Part shown: positions 15,642 through 23,224 of the stretch, in pieces | How the letters are laid out: every line of letters starts with the position of its first letter | How positions within the stretch are numbered: the stretch's first letter is position 1 | Assembly: GCA_012026835.1 (NCBI GenBank) | Contig: VEPN01000028.1 | Span: forward strand, 1-38,282 | From: Candidatus Methanoperedens sp. | GTDB taxonomy: Archaea > Halobacteriota > Methanosarcinia > Methanosarcinales > Methanoperedenaceae | Direction of reading: 5' to 3' | Length of the DNA stretch: 38,282 nucleotides | Position numbers and translations under genes: made by a program | Notes under the pieces: model-generated | Database searches by the model: none | What the model was told of the DNA's origin: nothing | What the model saw: only the letters and a program-made list of their open reading frames with translations

Positions 15642-16679
15642 ATGTTCAACCCCAACTTCAACTACACCCACAGGATAGTAAAAAATCTCGTGGACATAGC
15701 CTCGGCAAGAGAGATCATCCTCAATGCCTATCTTATGCGAAAATGGGAAATATCACTCAGGAGAGACGCTATTATCAGGGCAGCGCATGCATCCACGGCA
15801 ATCGAAGGAAATCCGCTCACATTAGAAGAGGTCAGCCAGCTTGCACAGGGCAGGAAAATCACGGCAACAAGAAAAGCACAGCAGGAGGTGCTTAACTATC
15901 TAAGGGTTTTAGAGGACATAGAGAAGTACCATGAGAAGGGCAGGATAAATGACAAAATTATATTAAAATTACACAAAGATATAACAAAAAATACTTTAGA
16001 AAATCCTGAGTATGAAGGAAGATACAGAGAACTTCAGGTATATGTTGGCAACAGGATAACAGGCGAAGTTATTTTCATGCCCCCCTCCCCCGAAAAAGTG
16101 CCAGCGTTGATGAGTGAGTTCGAAGAATGGCTCAATTCAAACGATTCATCTCAACTCAATCCTGTCCTTATTGCTGGAATATCACATTACGAATTTGTAA
16201 GAATCCATCCTTTTGTAGATGGCAATGGCAGGACGGGGAGGGCATTGGCGACTCTCCTCCTTTCTCTCAGGGAATTTGACATTAAGAAATTTTTTGCATT
16301 AGATGATTATTACGACAGCGACAGAATGGCATATTACCGCGCTTTAAATTCTGTTGATCAGAAAACGCTCGATCTCACAGGTTGGATTGAATATTTTACA
16401 GATGGCGTTCTCCTCTCCATCACAAAAGTAAAAGAGAAGGTATTGCAGCTTTCTCTGGAAAAATATAAAAAAAAGGCAAAAGGGCAGGTTGCTCTCACAG
16501 AAAAGCAGACTAAAATTATTGAACATATAATTTCAAATGGACGAATAACAAGCGGCGAAATCCAAAAGATGTTTAAAATATCACGTCCTGCGGCATATAA
16601 GGAGATTAAAAAGCTAATTGAACTGGACTTGATCGAGCCGAAAGGCACTGGTAGAGCTATATATTATGTTATTAAATAG
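15642..16679 (+). CDS. Fic-domain protein (class II, probable AMP-transferase)
   Basis: A 345-residue Fic protein. The catalytic motif HPFVDGNGRTGR (H189-R200) is fully conserved, so transfer of AMP from ATP to a protein hydroxyl is expected. An N-terminal inhibitory helix motif of the (S/T)xxxE(G/N) type is seen at STAIEG (S51-G56), placing it in class II with the inhibitory glutamate E55 before the Fic core. A flap-like segment (TGEVIFMPPSPEKVPALMSEFEEWL) lies upstream of the motif. The C-terminal 70 residues (TEKQTKIIEHIISNGRITSGEIQKMFKISRPAAYKEI) form a winged helix-turn-helix, so it may bind DNA or regulate its own operon. It is the last gene of the island and ends at the first base of a triple 12-bp repeat. 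Confidence 0.93.
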   Translation: MFNPNFNYTHRIVKNLVDIASAREIILNAYLMRKWEISLRRDAIIRAAHASTAIEGNPLTLEEVSQLAQGRKITATRKAQQEVLNYLRVLEDIEKYHEKGRINDKIILKLHKDITKNTLENPEYEGRYRELQVYVGNRITGEVIFMPPSPEKVPALMSEFEEWLNSNDSSQLNPVLIAGISHYEFVRIHPFVDGNGRTGRALATLLLSLREFDIKKFFALDDYYDSDRMAYYRALNSVDQKTLDLTGWIEYFTDGVLLSITKVKEKVLQLSLEKYKKKAKGQVALTEKQTKIIEHIISNGRITSGEIQKMFKISRPAAYKEIKKLIELDLIEPKGTGRAIYYVIK

Positions 16680-16714
16680 GTTAACGCAAAGGTTAACGCA
16701 AAGGTTAACGCAAA
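16679..16714 (+). repeat. Three perfect 12-bp tandem repeats (GGTTAACGCAAA)
   Basis: GGTTAACGCAAA occurs three times head-to-tail, starting at the last base of the fic stop codon. In the +1 frame relative to fic the repeat encodes R-L-T-Q units. GTTAAC is itself palindromic. It marks the right boundary of the accessory island. It could arise by slipped replication or be a remnant of a longer repeat-bearing C-terminus. Confidence 0.9.
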
Positions 16715-16776
16715 CCCGTCTCTTTGGCAGCCATCTTCCAGGCTTTAAGCATATCTTTCGCTGCTTCCCATTCCAT
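16705..16776 (-). CDS. Possible 23-residue ORF or gene remnant downstream of hisD
   Basis: Just after the hisD stop, the minus strand has an ATG preceded by GGAGAGGATG (possible Shine-Dalgarno) and encodes MEWEAAKDMLKAWKMAAKETGLR, or 23 residues, ending at a TAA that lies inside the third 12-bp repeat. The sequence is amphipathic-helix-like and does not look random. It may be the 5' stub of a gene once downstream of hisD that was cut by insertion of the island, or a tiny genuine gene. Very short, so low confidence. Confidence 0.25.
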   Translation of the reverse strand: MEWEAAKDMLKAWKMAAKETGLR

Positions 16777-16780
16777 CCAT

Positions 16781-18040
16781 TCATCCTCTCCTTATCCTCA
16801 CAGCATTTGCATGGGCAGAAAGCCCTTCAGCCTCCGCAAGACCCATGATAGTCCCGCCAATACTCTCAAGCCCTTTCTTCTCTATTATCTGCACGCTCGA
16901 TTTTATCACGAAATGGTCGGTATTCAGGCCTGAGAACATCCTTGCATATCCCGCGGTCGGAAGCACATGGTTCGTGCCAGATGCATAATCCCCCGCTGAT
17001 ACAGGCGCGTAGGAACCGATGAAAATGGAACCTGCATGCAGTATCCTGCCAAGTATATCTTCCCGCGTCACTATCTCAAGATGCTCTGGCGCGAACTTAT
17101 TTGAGAAAGCAATGCACTCATCAAGTGTGCCTGTGAGTATGGCTGCATTTTCAAGCGATTTCCTGATTATCTCCTCTCTTGGCGCTTTTTCAGCCTGTGT
17201 CCCTATCTCGCGCCCGACTTTTTCTGCAAGTTCCGCAGATGGCGTGACAAGTATCGAAACCGCATTCGGGTCATGCTCAGCCTGTGCTATCATATCAGAA
17301 GCAATAAAATCAGCCCTTGCCGATTCATCCGCAATTATCAGCACCTCGCTTGGTCCTGCGGGAAAATCAATGGCAGTCCCGCACGCCATTTTTGCAGCCG
17401 TAACATATACGTTGCCCGGCCCCACTATCTTATCTACCTTCGGGATAGTTCCTGTCCCGTAAGCCATCGCAGCTATCGCCTGGACGCCCCCTATGCGAAA
17501 TACCCTGTCTGCACGGGCTATATGCGCTGCTGCAAGCGTCAGCGGGTTTACCATGCCACCAGGCCCCGGCGGGGTGCATACGATAACCTCTTTCACACCC
17601 GCCACCTTTGCAGGAATCACTGTCATGAGAGCCGTGCTCGGATACGATGCCCTGCCGCCCGGAACATAAGCACCCACGGCTCCCAATGGCGTAATGCGTT
17701 GTCCCAGCTTTATACCGGGTGCAAATTCCCTCATCCAGTCTTTCGGGATGTGCGCCTCGTGAAATGCGCGGATGTTATCTGCTGCCTTTTTCAGGTGTGA
17801 AAGAAGGACTTTATCAAGTGAGAACACGGCCTCATGGATTTCCTTATGTGTAACTTCTATGTCACTGATATCCGCCTTGTCGAACTGCTTTGTATATTTC
17901 CGAAGGGCAGGATCGCCATTTTTCCTCACGTCATCCAGTATGGAGATTACAGGCGTCATCACATCCTGAAGTCCTGTTCCCCGGTCAAGCAGCCTTTGTG
18001 TCTCATCTTTTGAAAGCTCAGAAATGGGTTTGATTAACAT
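16781..18040 (-). CDS. hisD: Histidinol dehydrogenase
   Basis: A 419-residue HisD, which catalyses the last two oxidation steps of histidine synthesis (L-histidinol to L-histidine) with NAD and a zinc ion. Hallmarks in order: [75 protein letters not shown] (the catalytic histidine lies in AEH), and the C-terminal [23 protein letters not shown]. All the expected substrate- and zinc-binding residues are present. Length is close to the usual 420-435. No other his gene is in the window, as is common in archaea where the pathway is scattered. It is transcribed divergently from the HD-domain gene. Confidence 0.97.
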   Translation of the reverse strand: MLIKPISELSKDETQRLLDRGTGLQDVMTPVISILDDVRKNGDPALRKYTKQFDKADISDIEVTHKEIHEAVFSLDKVLLSHLKKAADNIRAFHEAHIPKDWMREFAPGIKLGQRITPLGAVGAYVPGGRASYPSTALMTVIPAKVAGVKEVIVCTPPGPGGMVNPLTLAAAHIARADRVFRIGGVQAIAAMAYGTGTIPKVDKIVGPGNVYVTAAKMACGTAIDFPAGPSEVLIIADESARADFIASDMIAQAEHDPNAVSILVTPSAELAEKVGREIGTQAEKAPREEIIRKSLENAAILTGTLDECIAFSNKFAPEHLEIVTREDILGRILHAGSIFIGSYAPVSAGDYASGTNHVLPTAGYARMFSGLNTDHFVIKSSVQIIEKKGLESIGGTIMGLAEAEGLSAHANAVRIRRG

Positions 18041-18062
18041 TATATGCTGGTTTCAGGGCGGA

Positions 18063-18099
18063 ATAAGATAAAGATTGTTATAAACAGGTTTATTTTAAT
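18063..18099. promoter_or_regulatory. Divergent promoter region between hisD and the HD-domain gene
   Basis: The 83-base intergenic gap contains AT-rich TATA-like elements: TTATAAAC (18078-18085) and TTTATTTTAA (18090-18099) facing the HD gene, and CTTTATCTTA on the minus strand (about 18074-18065), roughly 25 bases from the hisD ATG. Assignment of each box is tentative. Confidence 0.35.
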
Positions 18100-18123
18100 A
18101 CCCATCTGCCTAATCTAATATAT

Positions 18124-19932
18124 ATGTCCTCGATCATAGACCCGATTTATGGCCACATCAGGATAAGCGGGCTTGAGCAACTTATCATAAATACCCCCCA
18201 GATGGCGCGCCTGCGCAGGGTGCAGCAACTGGGTCTGGCTGATGTTGCCTTTCCAGGTGCGAATCATACCCGTTTCGAACACAGTGTGGGGACGCTTTTT
18301 ATAGCAGATAAAATTGCCAGTGCCCTGGCCCTTAACGAAGAAGAGATCGTAAAAGTCAGGTTGGCAGGCCTTCTTCATGATATCGGCCACTGCGCCTTTT
18401 CGCATGTTGTAGAAAGCGTCCTGAAACGAAATCCCGGGTTCCAGCCGGTACTCAACGGCAAGAAGTTCCTGCGCCATGAGATGTTCACAAAGCATGTTAT
18501 CTCTAATTCCTTCCATACCATGTTGGAAATTGCAGCAAATGTAGAATTATTAGGAAAACCTGAGCCTTTCTTCCAGGAGATAGCAAAAATGGCTACAGGC
18601 GACCAGGACGGCGTTCCAAAGCCCTATCTTGCCCAGATAATTTCAGACGACATCGACGCTGACAGGATCGATTTCCTGCTTCGCGACTCATACCATACAG
18701 GCGTCGAGCTTGGCCTGGTCGATGTTGACCAGATAGTAGGCAGCCTGTCCATAAGCAACGGCAGGATAGTACTCGGGGGTTCCATGAGTTACGATGAGGA
18801 TATGTCCCTCACAGCAGCAGAATCAATGCTTATCGCAAGGGCGCACCATTATTCGGCTATAATCCATAATCCCAAAACCCAGGGCGCAAGAGTAATGCTG
18901 CTGCATGCCCTTGAGAATGCTCTTTCCAATCTTGAAGCCGCAGGCAAAGATGTAAGAGCACAGGTTCTTGATTTTTTTATTTCATATAATGACGGTGATC
19001 TCTTAAACTTCATTGAGACTTACGGGGACACAGGCGCAAAAAAGTTAATAATGAATATACGCAGCGGCGCCATTTGTACTGCCGCGGCGCGTTTCACTGC
19101 CAGGAACCTGAATCCAAGGACGCGGATGTCCCTGTCCACGATCGCAAGGAACGGTGTTGCAAAGAAGACATTTGAAGATGAGCTTTCAAGGAGTCTTAGA
19201 AAAAAATACAGGGTATCGGTTCTTGTTGACCTTGATGTTGCAGGCGGTATCCCGAAAAGTACAAGAGTTAAAATAGGGGACGAGGAGGGATTTTTTTATG
19301 ACGAATCCGCGCTTGCGAATGGTCTTGTAAGGGCGATCTCCCGCCAGATATCGCTGTGCGTATTCGGGAGGCCAGATGATAATAAACTGCTTTCACAGGC
19401 TTCACATGATTTCCTGCTCGACATTGAAAGCTTATCTCCCAGGCTTTTGCACTTTATAAGGAGTGATAATAACCTGCCTGTAGAGGGGCTCCTCATGATT
19501 TTTTACAGTGCTCACAGGATGTTCAAGAGGGAAGCAGGAGACGGAAAGATCACTATTCCAAGACTTCGCAATATCGCAAAGATATACTGGCTCGTGAGGG
19601 AACTGGGCGAACGGCTGCGTAATCTATTTGATTATAAATTCCACGGCCATTATGGTTTCCCTTACAGTGACAGGCTTTTTGAGGACATACAGGTTCTGGT
19701 TGCAATGGGAATGGTGGATGAAGACCTGCGGTATTTTGAAAAGAACGGAAGATGGAAACAGAGATATGAATATGTCCTGACCAGTGACGGTCTTGGATAT
19801 GCGGAAATGATCTCTCCTGCCTACCAGCATGAATTAAAGGTCATAGACGAGTTTTTGAGCATTAACAAGCATTCAATTCCAAGAGATTATGTTACTGTCG
19901 CAGAAAGAAGGTATAAAAAACAAATAAGATGA
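18124..19932 (+). CDS. HD-domain phosphohydrolase (dNTPase/SAMHD1-like, COG1078 type)
   Basis: A 602-residue HD-superfamily hydrolase. The metal-binding set is seen as H53 in NHTRFEHSVGT, H85-D86 in LLHDIGHCAFSH, and the distal aspartate in SDDIDADRIDFLLRD (about residues 175-185). This arrangement, beginning with DPIYGHIRISGLEQLIINTPQMARLRRVQQLG, is that of the SAMHD1-like dNTP triphosphohydrolases. Family members remove triphosphate from deoxynucleotides or act on related phosphoesters; the substrate is not shown. The protein is longer than many COG1078 members (around 400-500). The extra C-terminal part (from about 430 on) includes a winged-helix-like tail around YEYVLTSDGLGYAEMI. It may limit dNTP pools or act in defence, but no defence neighbour is directly linked. 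Confidence 0.85.
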   Translation: MSSIIDPIYGHIRISGLEQLIINTPQMARLRRVQQLGLADVAFPGANHTRFEHSVGTLFIADKIASALALNEEEIVKVRLAGLLHDIGHCAFSHVVESVLKRNPGFQPVLNGKKFLRHEMFTKHVISNSFHTMLEIAANVELLGKPEPFFQEIAKMATGDQDGVPKPYLAQIISDDIDADRIDFLLRDSYHTGVELGLVDVDQIVGSLSISNGRIVLGGSMSYDEDMSLTAAESMLIARAHHYSAIIHNPKTQGARVMLLHALENALSNLEAAGKDVRAQVLDFFISYNDGDLLNFIETYGDTGAKKLIMNIRSGAICTAAARFTARNLNPRTRMSLSTIARNGVAKKTFEDELSRSLRKKYRVSVLVDLDVAGGIPKSTRVKIGDEEGFFYDESALANGLVRAISRQISLCVFGRPDDNKLLSQASHDFLLDIESLSPRLLHFIRSDNNLPVEGLLMIFYSAHRMFKREAGDGKITIPRLRNIAKIYWLVRELGERLRNLFDYKFHGHYGFPYSDRLFEDIQVLVAMGMVDEDLRYFEKNGRWKQRYEYVLTSDGLGYAEMISPAYQHELKVIDEFLSINKHSIPRDYVTVAERRYKKQIR

Positions 19933-19933
19933 T

Positions 19934-19941
19934 TTTATATA
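19934..19941 (+). promoter_or_regulatory. TATA-box-like element before the 33-aa microprotein
   Basis: TTTATATA lies 33 bases upstream of the ATG at 19974, predicting a transcript start about 8-10 bases before the start codon. This spacing is typical of archaeal promoters and supports the small ORF. Confidence 0.45.
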
Positions 19942-19973
19942 CCATAAAAAAAATCAGGAATATCCGTGGAAAA

Positions 19974-20075
19974 ATGAATATCGAAAAAGATGATGTTATT
20001 ATTGTTTTGCTGATTATTATTCTTTTGTTGATTGTAATTGGTTTTTTCAGGTTATTCTATACAGTGCCAAGATGA
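19974..20075 (+). CDS. Putative single-pass membrane microprotein (33 aa)
   Basis: A 33-residue ORF, MNIEKDD followed by VIIVLLIIILLLIVIGFF and then RLFYTVPR. The central 18 residues are continuous strongly hydrophobic sequence, enough for one membrane span, with acidic residues on the N side and arginines on the C side. It is preceded by a well-placed TATA element (19934-19941) and a weak GTGGA before the ATG. It sits in the 185-base gap between the HD-domain gene and the convergent nfeD gene. It is too short for ordinary gene finders. Function is unknown. The clean membrane segment together with promoter spacing argues against chance. Confidence 0.5.
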   Translation: MNIEKDDVIIVLLIIILLLIVIGFFRLFYTVPR

Positions 20076-20117
20076 AATCCATATCGCTTGATTGAATCGC
20101 ACTCTTAGATTCTTTAT

Positions 20118-21389
20118 TTATAGTTCTTTCCAGGGCTTTACAATGAGTAGCGGCCCGTCTTTTCCTGTTATAATCACTTTTGTTTTGGGCTCTATCTTCT
20201 CATCTGACCGTGCATGCCAGTACTCGCCCTGGTATCTTACATAGCCCGTGCCATCCGGAGTTATTGTATCGATTGTCTCGGCAGTATCTCCTATGATGTC
20301 ACCTATCACCGGTTTTTTCAGGCGTATCTCCATCATTTTATAGATCGCAAATGCAAGGAATACTCCCAGAACAATGGCCGGGGCTATAATGCTTACCAGC
20401 ATGGTAGTCTGGTATTCAGGAGAATACAGGCCTGGATAACCCATCGGTACGAGCAATATGCTCCCCAGGATAATACATGCAATTCCTGCCGCACCTATAA
20501 GCCCGAAGGTAGAGATATGCAGTTCGTATAATACTAATGCTATGCCAAGCCCGATCAGGAACAGTGCGGTTATGTTCACTGAGAAACCAAGCCCCACAAG
20601 AGCGAGGCTGATTGAAATAACACCGAATATCTCTGCGCCAAAGCCCGGGCTTGTAAGCCCGAAGACGAGAGAATAAATGCCGATAAGCAATAATAATGAT
20701 GCAAGAATCGGATTAGAAAGCAAATTCATAAGACCTGATCTTAACGAAGGGGTGTAATAAGCAAAACCTGCGCCTTTTGTCCTCAGTTCTTTATCTTTTA
20801 TCTTCATTCCATCCACCTCCACTAATAGTTCTTCAATTCCCGGTGAAACAACCTCTATTACATTTGCGTCTTTTGCCTGTTCGGCATCCAGATTAAGGTT
20901 CTTCGTAATGAATTCCCCGGCCGCACTAACATTTCTTCCATGCTGTTTTGCTTTTTCCTGGGCAAGTGCCACGACCGCGTTAACGATCTTTTCCTCCCGG
21001 ACTGGTTTCATGCCTTCTGGCGACACTTCCACAGGCTGGGCCGAACCTATGATGGTATTCGGGGCCATGGCTGCTATATCGGTTCCGAGAAGTATAAGAG
21101 TCCCTGCCGACCATGCGGTAGCACCTTTGGGATATACGTAACCGATAACCGGCACAGGGGACGCGTCTATATGCTCAAGGATTTTTTTTGTCTCTTCCAG
21201 GCCCCCGCCCGGAGTATTAAGAGTAATTATCAAAGCCTCGGCATTCTCAGTCTTTGCCTTTTCAAGGGCCTCATAAACAATATCATCGCTTGCAGGCGTT
21301 ATGGTATCTGTTAACTCCACAACCAGTACCTGTGCTCCTGCCGACTGTATTAATAAGAAAAAAATAAAAAAAAAGAGCGAAAGCCTCAT
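20118..21389 (-). CDS. nfeD: NfeD-type membrane serine protease (stomatin operon partner)
   Basis: A 423-residue NfeD-family (ClpP-class) protease. Residues 1-19 are a signal peptide (RLSLFFFIFFLLIQSAGA). The protease domain has the glycine-rich TLNTPGGGLEET, the probable nucleophile S94 in KGATAWSAGTLI, and a lysine at K134 in a position consistent with the Ser-Lys dyad known from Pyrococcus PH1510. Four or five membrane spans follow (about 230-345), and the C-terminal 70 residues are the NfeD OB-fold-like domain (IIGDTAETIDTITPDGTGYVRYQGEYW). Related enzymes cut the hydrophobic C-terminus of the partner stomatin. The stomatin gene directly upstream overlaps it by 4 bases (ATGA), so the two are one operon. 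Confidence 0.93.
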   Translation of the reverse strand: MRLSLFFFIFFLLIQSAGAQVLVVELTDTITPASDDIVYEALEKAKTENAEALIITLNTPGGGLEETKKILEHIDASPVPVIGYVYPKGATAWSAGTLILLGTDIAAMAPNTIIGSAQPVEVSPEGMKPVREEKIVNAVVALAQEKAKQHGRNVSAAGEFITKNLNLDAEQAKDANVIEVVSPGIEELLVEVDGMKIKDKELRTKGAGFAYYTPSLRSGLMNLLSNPILASLLLLIGIYSLVFGLTSPGFGAEIFGVISISLALVGLGFSVNITALFLIGLGIALVLYELHISTFGLIGAAGIACIILGSILLVPMGYPGLYSPEYQTTMLVSIIAPAIVLGVFLAFAIYKMMEIRLKKPVIGDIIGDTAETIDTITPDGTGYVRYQGEYWHARSDEKIEPKTKVIITGKDGPLLIVKPWKEL

Positions 21390-22165
21390 CTGGTTTCTGC
21401 CTTCGTGAAAGCTTTTGTCAGGCCTGCGACCGTGCCTGCTTCCCCGGGCGCGCCCGTGGTAACGACTATCATGTTCTTCTCCCTTGCTATCTCCGCAAGA
21501 GTCTGGAGTTCCCTGAGTTTCATGGCAATCGGGACTTTCTGGTACAGCTCTGCCGCCTCCATCATCTTCTGGCTTGCCTGGAACTCACCGTCTGCAAGTA
21601 TTATCCTTGACCTGCGTTCCCTCTCGGCCTCTGCCTGCTTTGCTATTGCCCGCATCATCGACTCGGGTATCGCCACATCGCGTATCGTGACAGCCGATAT
21701 CTTAACGCCCCACGGCTCGGTGGCCACATCCAGGACTTCCTGGAGTTTCTTATTCAATTCTTCCCTCTTTGAAAGAAGGCCGTCCAGTTCTATCTGCCCC
21801 AGGATATCCCGAAGAGTTGTCTGGCCGAGCATGCTTGTAGCTATCCTGTAATTCTCAACCTTGGTAATCGCGTACGTGGGGTCAACAACCCGGTAATAAA
21901 TAACAGCATCAACATCAACGCTCACGTTATCCCGTGTGATTATTGTCTGCTTCGGCACATCGATCGTAATTACCCTCAGATCCACCTTCATCAGGCTATC
22001 CACAATCGGGATTATAAGGAATATACCAGGGCCTTTTGCCCCGAATAGCCTGCCCATCCTGAATATCACCACACGTTCGTATTCTCTCACGACCTTGATG
22101 GCCTGTGCAAGTATCGCACCGATCAACAGCAGAACAATTATTCCAGTTGGAAAGATATCAACCAT
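21386..22165 (-). CDS. Stomatin/prohibitin-family membrane protein (SPFH domain)
   Basis: A 259-residue stomatin-like protein. One N-terminal membrane segment (residues 6-24, TGIIVLLLIGAILAQAIKV) is followed by the SPFH domain, with the typical YERVVIFRMGRLFGAKGPGIFLIIPIVD and VDVDAVIYYRV, then a helical region rich in alanine and glutamate (AKQAEAERERRSRIILADGE) that mediates oligomerisation. Stomatins form ring-like assemblies in the membrane and are cut by their NfeD partner, which is encoded next and overlaps this gene's stop. Length is typical. The start is supported by a short leader with GGGTGTAAAT just upstream. Confidence 0.95.
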   Translation of the reverse strand: MVDIFPTGIIVLLLIGAILAQAIKVVREYERVVIFRMGRLFGAKGPGIFLIIPIVDSLMKVDLRVITIDVPKQTIITRDNVSVDVDAVIYYRVVDPTYAITKVENYRIATSMLGQTTLRDILGQIELDGLLSKREELNKKLQEVLDVATEPWGVKISAVTIRDVAIPESMMRAIAKQAEAERERRSRIILADGEFQASQKMMEAAELYQKVPIAMKLRELQTLAEIAREKNMIVVTTGAPGEAGTVAGLTKAFTKAETR

Positions 22166-22210
22166 ATTTACACCCTTCGTGAATTGGTTAACATTGCTTA
22201 AATACTTTGG

Positions 22211-22522
22211 TCAGGTTTTTATTTTTGGACGCGCCAGCTCCTTTATCCTCAAAAAGAGAAAAAAGGCTGCCAGTGTAAGTAAAAGATAAAAAGTCTCCAT
22301 CAATTCGGATACCGCAGGATTTACGTCCCCAAAAATTCCATATTTGTACAACTCCTTAATTGACAGTACCAGGATGCCTGTGCCTAAAAGTGCCAGAGGG
22401 ACCTGGATTTTAATATCCTTTCTCAGCAGTTGTTTTTTAAAATCCCTTACTATAACGACGATTAAAATCAGAAGCGATAAGCCAATCGTGGCATTAAGTA
22501 GTTCCAGATACCGCGAGACCAA
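22211..22522 (-). CDS. Small membrane protein with three predicted spans, unknown function
   Basis: A 103-residue protein with three hydrophobic segments: about residues 8-26 (LNATIGLSLLILIVVIVRD), 40-56 (VPLALLGTGILVLSIKE) and 75-95 (METFYLLLTLAAFFLFLRI). The loops are basic (KKQLLRKDIK) and the tail ends in KELARPKIKT. No catalytic motif is seen and the family is not recognised. The start codon is TTG; no in-frame ATG occurs earlier, and the next methionine is internal to the third span. It ends 45 bases upstream of the stomatin gene on the same strand, so it may belong to that membrane operon. Confidence 0.6.
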   Translation of the reverse strand: MVSRYLELLNATIGLSLLILIVVIVRDFKKQLLRKDIKIQVPLALLGTGILVLSIKELYKYGIFGDVNPAVSELMETFYLLLTLAAFFLFLRIKELARPKIKT

Positions 22523-22663
22523 ATCACCGACCCCCGGTTAGATCAATAGTTCCGTTTTTATATGTCATATGAGCAAGAGGTGAAGAAGCCATTATAGATA
22601 AGCATTTCTGCCATAGTTAACTTCTTGAACTGACCCAGTATTCTAAAGTCATCATAAAATCGT

Positions 22664-23221
22664 TCAATAAGAATATCGCTCCTCTTTCCACGGATCAGCG
22701 CTGTTGCTGTACCCCCTTTGCTCCCAGAAACCCGGTTCCTGTTCTTCTGTGAACACAACTTTTCTTACCCATTTTGCGCTCTTGTATGCATATTTTTTCG
22801 GGACTACAAGCCGAAGCGGCCCGCCATGTACCGGTTCAAGCGGCTTCCCTTCATAATTATAAGCAAAGAGCACATCAGGTTCCATAAGCTCATTAAGAGG
22901 CAAACTTGTCGTGTATTCGCCATCACACACTATGGTTGCAAACCCGGCATTATTTTTCGGCTTTACAAGCTTTGCAATATCTCTGAAAAGAACACCTTCC
23001 CATCTCATATCCAGCCTGCTCCAGCCTGTTACGCAATGGAAATCGCTGATATCCTCTGTCCTTCCCAGGGCAAGGAATTCATCGTATGTGAGCCTGACAG
23101 GATTTTCAACAAGACCTTCGGCACGGAAATCCCATGTTCTCCTGTCAAATTCCGGTACACGGCCAAAATGCAGAACCGGAAAATTTGCAGTTACGTGCTG
23201 GTTGGGCGGAATTCTCTGCAT
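22664..23221 (-). CDS. Molybdopterin-dependent oxidoreductase (sulfite oxidase fold, COG2041)
   Basis: A 185-residue protein made up of just the molybdopterin-binding domain of the sulfite oxidase/MsrP family. The molybdenum-ligand cysteine is C63 in DFHCVTGWSRLDMRWEG; the following R and W are also conserved. VHGGPLRLVVPKKYAYKSAKWVRKV is the second conserved cofactor block. There is no signal peptide or Tat motif and no dimerisation domain, so it is a short, probably cytoplasmic member; many archaeal genomes have such proteins with unknown substrate. The start lies 3 bases after the kup stop, indicating an operon. A MoeA-type cofactor gene elsewhere in the window would support molybdenum insertion. 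Confidence 0.88.
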   Translation of the reverse strand: MQRIPPNQHVTANFPVLHFGRVPEFDRRTWDFRAEGLVENPVRLTYDEFLALGRTEDISDFHCVTGWSRLDMRWEGVLFRDIAKLVKPKNNAGFATIVCDGEYTTSLPLNELMEPDVLFAYNYEGKPLEPVHGGPLRLVVPKKYAYKSAKWVRKVVFTEEQEPGFWEQRGYSNSADPWKEERYSY

Positions 23222-23224
23222 AGT

